Source of the DNA: Mesorhizobium sp. SARCC-RB16n
GTDB lineage: Bacteria > Pseudomonadota > Alphaproteobacteria > Rhizobiales > Rhizobiaceae
Assembly: GCF_008520305.1 (NCBI RefSeq)
Contig: NZ_ML703256.1
Coordinates: forward strand, 58,815 to 122,814
Direction of reading: 5' to 3'
Length of the DNA stretch: 64,000 bases
Made by a program: the position numbers and the translations under genes. A model generated the notes under the pieces. It had not been told where the DNA came from. It saw only the letters and a list, made by a program, of their open reading frames with translations, and did no database searches. Below are positions 60,398 through 64,000 of this stretch, piece after piece. Position 1 is the first letter of the stretch; each line of letters starts with the position of its first letter.

Positions 60398-61051
60398 TCA
60401 GTCAAGGTTGAGATAGGGGTTCACCAGAGCGAGCCACATGGTTTCCACGTCGTCCTCGATGAGGTCGTACGTCCTGCGATCCTTTTTCAGCCCCACGAGC
60501 CGGCATGCGTGCCCGACCTCCATCATCAGCATGCCGAGTCGGCTGGCGACCTTGTCTTGAAGAGCCGGGTTCACATGCTGCAACCATGCGGCATAGAGGG
60601 CGATGATCTGGTCGTCATATTCGTTCTGGATCGGCCGGAGGTCGGCGTTGCCTGAAATGGCCTCGATCACCGGCATCAGGGTGGCGTTTTCGAGATAGAG
60701 CTTCGACGTGTCGATGAAGAGCTTGCGCACTTCCCGCCGAAATTCTTCGCGGTTGGTGGGCGGGGCGACCTTGATGCGCCTCGCGATCACCTCGGGAAAG
60801 GACGACAGCCAGCGCCGCGCGAGGTCCAGAAGAATGGCTTCCTTGTTGGGAAAGTACTGGTAGACCGAGCCGACCGACAGGCCCGCGCGCTGCGCAATGG
60901 CGAGCGTTGTCGGCGTCCTGGTTCCTTGCTCCCGCGTCAGGATCAGCGCGGCGTCGAGAATCCTGTCGACCACCTTGCTGGACCGTTGCTGCCGCGGCTG
61001 CTTGCGCGGCTCGAGCGCTATCCTGGTTTTGCGGTCGAGACTGCGCTTCAC
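60398..61051 (-). CDS. TetR-family transcriptional regulator
   Basis: A 217-residue protein. TetR DNA-binding domain at about 18-70 (RSSKVVDRILDAALILTREQGTRTPTTLAIAQRAGLSVGSVYQYFPNKEAILLDLARRW) and a helical ligand domain with a TetR_C-type end (DKVASRLGMLMMEVGHACRLVGLKK). The GTG at 61051 has GAGGG upstream; a longer frame to 61168 exists. It is co-transcribed with the deacetylase and divergent from the amidohydrolase, so it probably controls both sides through the 61052-61311 gap. Confidence 0.88.
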   Translation of the reverse strand: MKRSLDRKTRIALEPRKQPRQQRSSKVVDRILDAALILTREQGTRTPTTLAIAQRAGLSVGSVYQYFPNKEAILLDLARRWLSSFPEVIARRIKVAPPTNREEFRREVRKLFIDTSKLYLENATLMPVIEAISGNADLRPIQNEYDDQIIALYAAWLQHVNPALQDKVASRLGMLMMEVGHACRLVGLKKDRRTYDLIEDDVETMWLALVNPYLNLD

Positions 61052-61107
61052 TGCTTGATACCCTCGTTCCCCGCCTGGTCCCAACACAAGCGGGGCGTGC
61101 TGTCCAC

Positions 61108-61136
61108 AATACATTCTAAATCCGGCATGTTGACAA
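61108..61136 (-). promoter_or_regulatory. Candidate promoter of the TetR-deacetylase operon
   Basis: On the minus strand a TTGTCA -35 box (61131-61136), 17-base spacer, and TGTATT -10 box (61108-61113), 57 bases before the GTG start. Matches to the sigma-70 consensus are five and four of six. Confidence 0.4.
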
Positions 61137-61311
61137 ACGCGAATAATCAGTCGCATTCTTTTATCCACGCTGTCTCTTGGGATAACAAGGGGAATTTCGA
61201 AGACAGCGCGCCGACATCATTCGTTGTCCGACAGCGCCGTGCCGTGGTGTGGCGGGTCGTTGGACACGAGGCTTGCCGGTCTCAGTCAGTCGTCAAAAGC
61301 GCGGAGTCGCG

Positions 61312-62991
61312 ATGTCGGTCACGGGTGCGGGTCATAGTGCGGATCTGATTGTCATCAACGGTCGCGTGCTGACCATGGACGGTGACAATCCCGCCGCCGA
61401 AGCCGTTGCCGTCAAGGACGGCGCCATCATCGCCATTGGCAGCAGCACCTCCATCGAAGAGTTCAAGGGATCGGCTACCAAGGTCATCGATGCGCTCGGC
61501 GGATCGGTCCTGCCCGGCTTCATCGAAGCCCACATGCATCTGTTCTCGGGCGCCGCCGAGCTTGCCCATCTGCAACTGGCCGGCGTGCGTGGGTTCGAGG
61601 CGCTGCAGAAGGCGATCCGCGGCTATGCAGCGACACACCCCGACGCGCGGATGCTGGTCGGGCAGAGCGCCGACTACACCGTGCTCGACGACGAGCGGGT
61701 GACACGCCACCACCTCGACGCGATCCTGCCGGACCGGCCTTTCGTCATGGCCGCGCCCGACCACCACACGATGTGGGCCAACACCAGGGCGCTTGAACTG
61801 GCCGGCATCCTCAATGGACGCACGCTTGGTCCGGGCAACGAGATCGTCATGGGTGAGGATGGCCTGGCAGCGGGCGAACTGCGCGAGGGCGAGGCCTTCG
61901 GCCCGGTGCTCGACCTTGCCGGCGAAGGCCGCGTGCGGTTGGGGCTGGCGACAGGCGGCGAGCCCGATCCGATGCCGTCCTCCGCCGAACGGGCTGCCGA
62001 CCGCGACATCATGCGGCGTGGCCTCGCCTGGTGCGCGCGCCACGGCATCACCTCGATTCAGAACATGGACGGCAATCTCTACCAGCTCGAACTCTTGGCC
62101 GAGATCGAGGCCGAGGAAGGGCTGCCCTGCCGGGTGCAGATCCCCTTCCACTACAAGAATTTCATGACGCTCGACATGCTCGACAAGGCGTCCGTCATGG
62201 CAGAGCGATACGACAGCGAGTGGCTGTCATCGGGCATGGTCAAGGTGTTCTATGACGGGGTGCTCGATTCCTGGACGGCGGTGATGGTCGAGCCTTATGC
62301 CGACCGTCCGGATTGGGTCGGCGAGCCATTGTTCACGCCGCAGCAGTTCATCGATCTGGCTGTCGCCATCGACAGGCGCGGGCTGCAGATCGCGGTGCAC
62401 TCGATCGGCGACGGCGCGGTGCGTGCCGTGCTCGACGGCTACGAGGCGGCGCAAAAAGCCAATGGCAGGCGTGACAGCCGGCATCGTGTCGAACACATCG
62501 AGGTTACCACCACATCGGACGTGCCGCGCTTTGCCGAGCTCGGCGTCATCGCCTCGATGCAGCCGCCGCATCCGCCCGGCGCCATGGATTTCCCGTTGGA
62601 GCCGACCGTGTCGCGCATCGGCCCGGCCCGCTGGCCGCTGAGCTATGCCTGGCGGACCTTGAAGAACGCCGGCGCGCATGTCGTGTTCGCCTCGGACTGG
62701 CCGGTGTCGCCGATCGACCCGATCCTGGGCATCCAAGCGGCAGTGCTGCGCAAGCCATGGGCAGAAAGCGATCCCGACCAGAGCTTCTCGCTGCATGAAT
62801 CGATCGCTTCCTACACGGTCGAGGGCGCCTATGCCGAATTCGCCGAGCACCGCAAGGGCATGCTGAAATCAGGCTATATGGCGGATCTGGTGGTGCTGTC
62901 GGCCGATATCGAGAAGACGGCACCGGCCGATCTGCACAAGCTGCGGCCGGTGACGACGATCTGCGGCGGCAAGGTCACCTATCAGGCCTGA
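61312..62991 (+). CDS. Amidohydrolase family protein, YtcJ-like
   Basis: A 559-residue metal-dependent hydrolase of the amidohydrolase-3/YtcJ group. N-terminal beta-sandwich strand DLIVINGRVLTMDGDNPAAEAVAVKDGAI, metal ligands in GFIEAHMHLFSG (HxH, about residue 75), further His in LQIAVHSIGDGAVRAVLDGYEAA and HRVEHIEVTT, and Asp in VVFASDWPVSPIDP. It hydrolyses an amide or N-acyl bond; the substrate is unknown. The ATG at 61312 has GGAG upstream. It is followed on the same strand by an ABC transporter ATPase. Confidence 0.9.
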   Translation: MSVTGAGHSADLIVINGRVLTMDGDNPAAEAVAVKDGAIIAIGSSTSIEEFKGSATKVIDALGGSVLPGFIEAHMHLFSGAAELAHLQLAGVRGFEALQKAIRGYAATHPDARMLVGQSADYTVLDDERVTRHHLDAILPDRPFVMAAPDHHTMWANTRALELAGILNGRTLGPGNEIVMGEDGLAAGELREGEAFGPVLDLAGEGRVRLGLATGGEPDPMPSSAERAADRDIMRRGLAWCARHGITSIQNMDGNLYQLELLAEIEAEEGLPCRVQIPFHYKNFMTLDMLDKASVMAERYDSEWLSSGMVKVFYDGVLDSWTAVMVEPYADRPDWVGEPLFTPQQFIDLAVAIDRRGLQIAVHSIGDGAVRAVLDGYEAAQKANGRRDSRHRVEHIEVTTTSDVPRFAELGVIASMQPPHPPGAMDFPLEPTVSRIGPARWPLSYAWRTLKNAGAHVVFASDWPVSPIDPILGIQAAVLRKPWAESDPDQSFSLHESIASYTVEGAYAEFAEHRKGMLKSGYMADLVVLSADIEKTAPADLHKLRPVTTICGGKVTYQA

Positions 62992-63130
62992 TAGTGGCAT
63001 GATGCTTGCGGTCTAATGACTGACTGAACTGTGATTCAATGCCGGGCTTGCCAACCTACCGGGCGTGTGGTCACATCCAACAGGGGAACAGCTCCGCCAG
63101 CAAGAGCGGGATCAACAGTGAGGCGTAATC

Positions 63131-64000
63131 GTGCCGGACAAACCGGATCGGAATGCGATTGAAGTAGTAGACGTCAGCAAAATTTTCGGATCGGGTGAAG
63201 GGCAGGTCGCTGCCCTCGACAAGGTCTCGGTATCCATCCGCGAAAACGAGTTCTTCACGCTGCTGGGACCGTCCGGCTGCGGCAAGACCACTTTGCTGCG
63301 GCTGATCGCCGGCTTCGACTTTCCAACCGCCGGTGGGATCCTGCTCTACGGCCAGGACATCGCGCCATTGCCGCCCTTCAAGCGGCCAGTCAACACCGTC
63401 TTCCAATCCTACGCGCTGTTCCCGCACATGACGGTCGCCGACAATATCGGCTTTGGCCTGGAAATGCTGGGCAAGCCGAAGGCCGAGATCAAGGCGCGTG
63501 TCGCCGAGATGCTGAAGCTCGTCAAGATGGAAGCGCTGGCGGGTCGCCGTACCGGCCAGATTTCCGGCGGCCAGCAGCAGCGCGTGGCGCTGGCCCGGGC
63601 GCTGGCGCCGCAGCCGAAAGTGCTGTTGCTCGACGAACCGCTCTCGGCGCTCGACTACAAGTTGCGCAAGGAGATGCAGATCGAGTTGAAGCGGCTGCAG
63701 CACGAGACCGGCATCACCTTCATCTTCGTCACCCATGACCAGGAAGAGGCGCTGACGATGTCGGACCGCATCGCGGTGATGTCGTCGGGCAAGATCCTGC
63801 AGGTCGGCTCGCCCTGGGACATCTACGACAAGCCGGCGGAACGCTTCGTGGCCGACTTCATCGGCGAAACCAATTTCCTCACCGCTGCCATTTCAGGCGC
63901 CGGCAGCGGCAAGGCGCGAGCGACGCTCAAATCCGGTACCACCATCGAGGCCACCGTTGCCGAAGGCTTCCAGCCGAAGGACAACGCCACCGTGGTGGTG
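63131..64000 (+). CDS. potA: ABC transporter ATP-binding protein, PotA-like (3' end outside window)
   Basis: 290 codons are present and the gene runs off the window. Walker [10 protein letters not shown] (about residue 48), Q-loop in [15 protein letters not shown], signature [15 protein letters not shown], Walker [14 protein letters not shown]-loop FVTHDQEEA. The start of a TOBE-type regulatory domain follows (about residue 255 on). The residue pattern is that of spermidine/putrescine ATPases (PotA/PotG). The start is a GTG at 63131 with GAGG seven bases upstream. The permease and binding-protein genes should follow beyond 64000. It lies 139 bases after the amidohydrolase. Confidence 0.88.
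   Translation, partial: MPDKPDRNAIEVVDVSKIFGSGEGQVAALDKVSVSIRENEFFTLLGPSGCGKTTLLRLIAGFDFPTAGGILLYGQDIAPLPPFKRPVNTVFQSYALFPHMTVADNIGFGLEMLGKPKAEIKARVAEMLKLVKMEALAGRRTGQISGGQQQRVALARALAPQPKVLLLDEPLSALDYKLRKEMQIELKRLQHETGITFIFVTHDQEEALTMSDRIAVMSSGKILQVGSPWDIYDKPAERFVADFIGETNFLTAAISGAGSGKARATLKSGTTIEATVAEGFQPKDNATVVV

Overview
The window is GC-rich alphaproteobacterial DNA, most likely Mesorhizobium or a close Rhizobiales relative. The case rests on a rhizobial flagellar regulon: the VisN/VisR LuxR pair, the orphan response regulator Rem/FtcR, the periplasmic stator-associated proteins MotC and MotE, a MotD-type FliK, and FlaF/FlbT. Palindromic intergenic repeats of rhizobial type are also present. 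About 42 kb (roughly 12.1-13.7 kb and 16.3-58.9 kb) is one chromosomal motility locus, interrupted in places by unrelated genes.

Left flank (0-11.6 kb): YCII-domain protein, class I aminotransferase, RimJ/RimL-type acetyltransferase, cation diffusion facilitator, small membrane protein, DenD-like dehydrogenase, a cluster of palindromic repeats, a DUF1007 + His-rich nickel/cobalt exporter pair, an amidase with a LysR regulator, and a type III ornithine decarboxylase behind a long structured leader (possible speF RNA). A GNAT acetyltransferase and a strong bidirectional terminator follow.

Flagellar block 1 (11.7-13.7 kb, minus): flgJ, an FlgN-like chaperone and a FliL-like membrane protein, with an SCP2-domain protein downstream. 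A LysR / cupin / alpha-beta-hydrolase group (13.8-16.3 kb) separates this from fliJ-like, fliR and flhA (16.3-19.6 kb, minus). A second non-flagellar insert (19.6-25.7 kb: monooxygenase, ClC channel, MFS exporter, asparagine synthetase) splits flhA from fliQ. Then, all minus, come fliQ, flgD, flbT, flaF, flgL, flgK, flgE (25.9-31.2 kb); rem, a lytic transglycosylase, fliK/motD, motC, motB, fliH-like, fliF (31.3-39.1 kb); two flagellins (39.2-41.6 kb); and fliP, fliL, flgH, motE, flgI, flgA, flgG, fliE, flgC, flgB, a conserved unknown, fliI, flgF and a DUF1217 protein (41.8-52.4 kb). Divergent on plus: motA, fliM, fliN, fliG, flhB and a small unknown (52.5-57.4 kb). visR and visN (minus) close the locus.

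The logic expected from rhizobia is VisNR -> Rem -> basal body, hook, motor and flagellin genes. Sequence signals add three possible layers: a perfect CtrA-type TTAA-N7-TTAAC site upstream of one flagellin, hairpins in both flagellin leaders (FlbT is encoded nearby), and extensive start/stop overlap implying translational coupling.

Right flank (59.3-64 kb): TetR regulator + acetylpolyamine-hydrolase-like deacetylase (minus), divergent from a YtcJ-like amidohydrolase and the 5' part of a PotA-like ABC ATPase (plus, cut by the window end). This looks like a polyamine or amide uptake and catabolism locus.

No rRNA, tRNA, CRISPR array, insertion sequence or prophage was seen.
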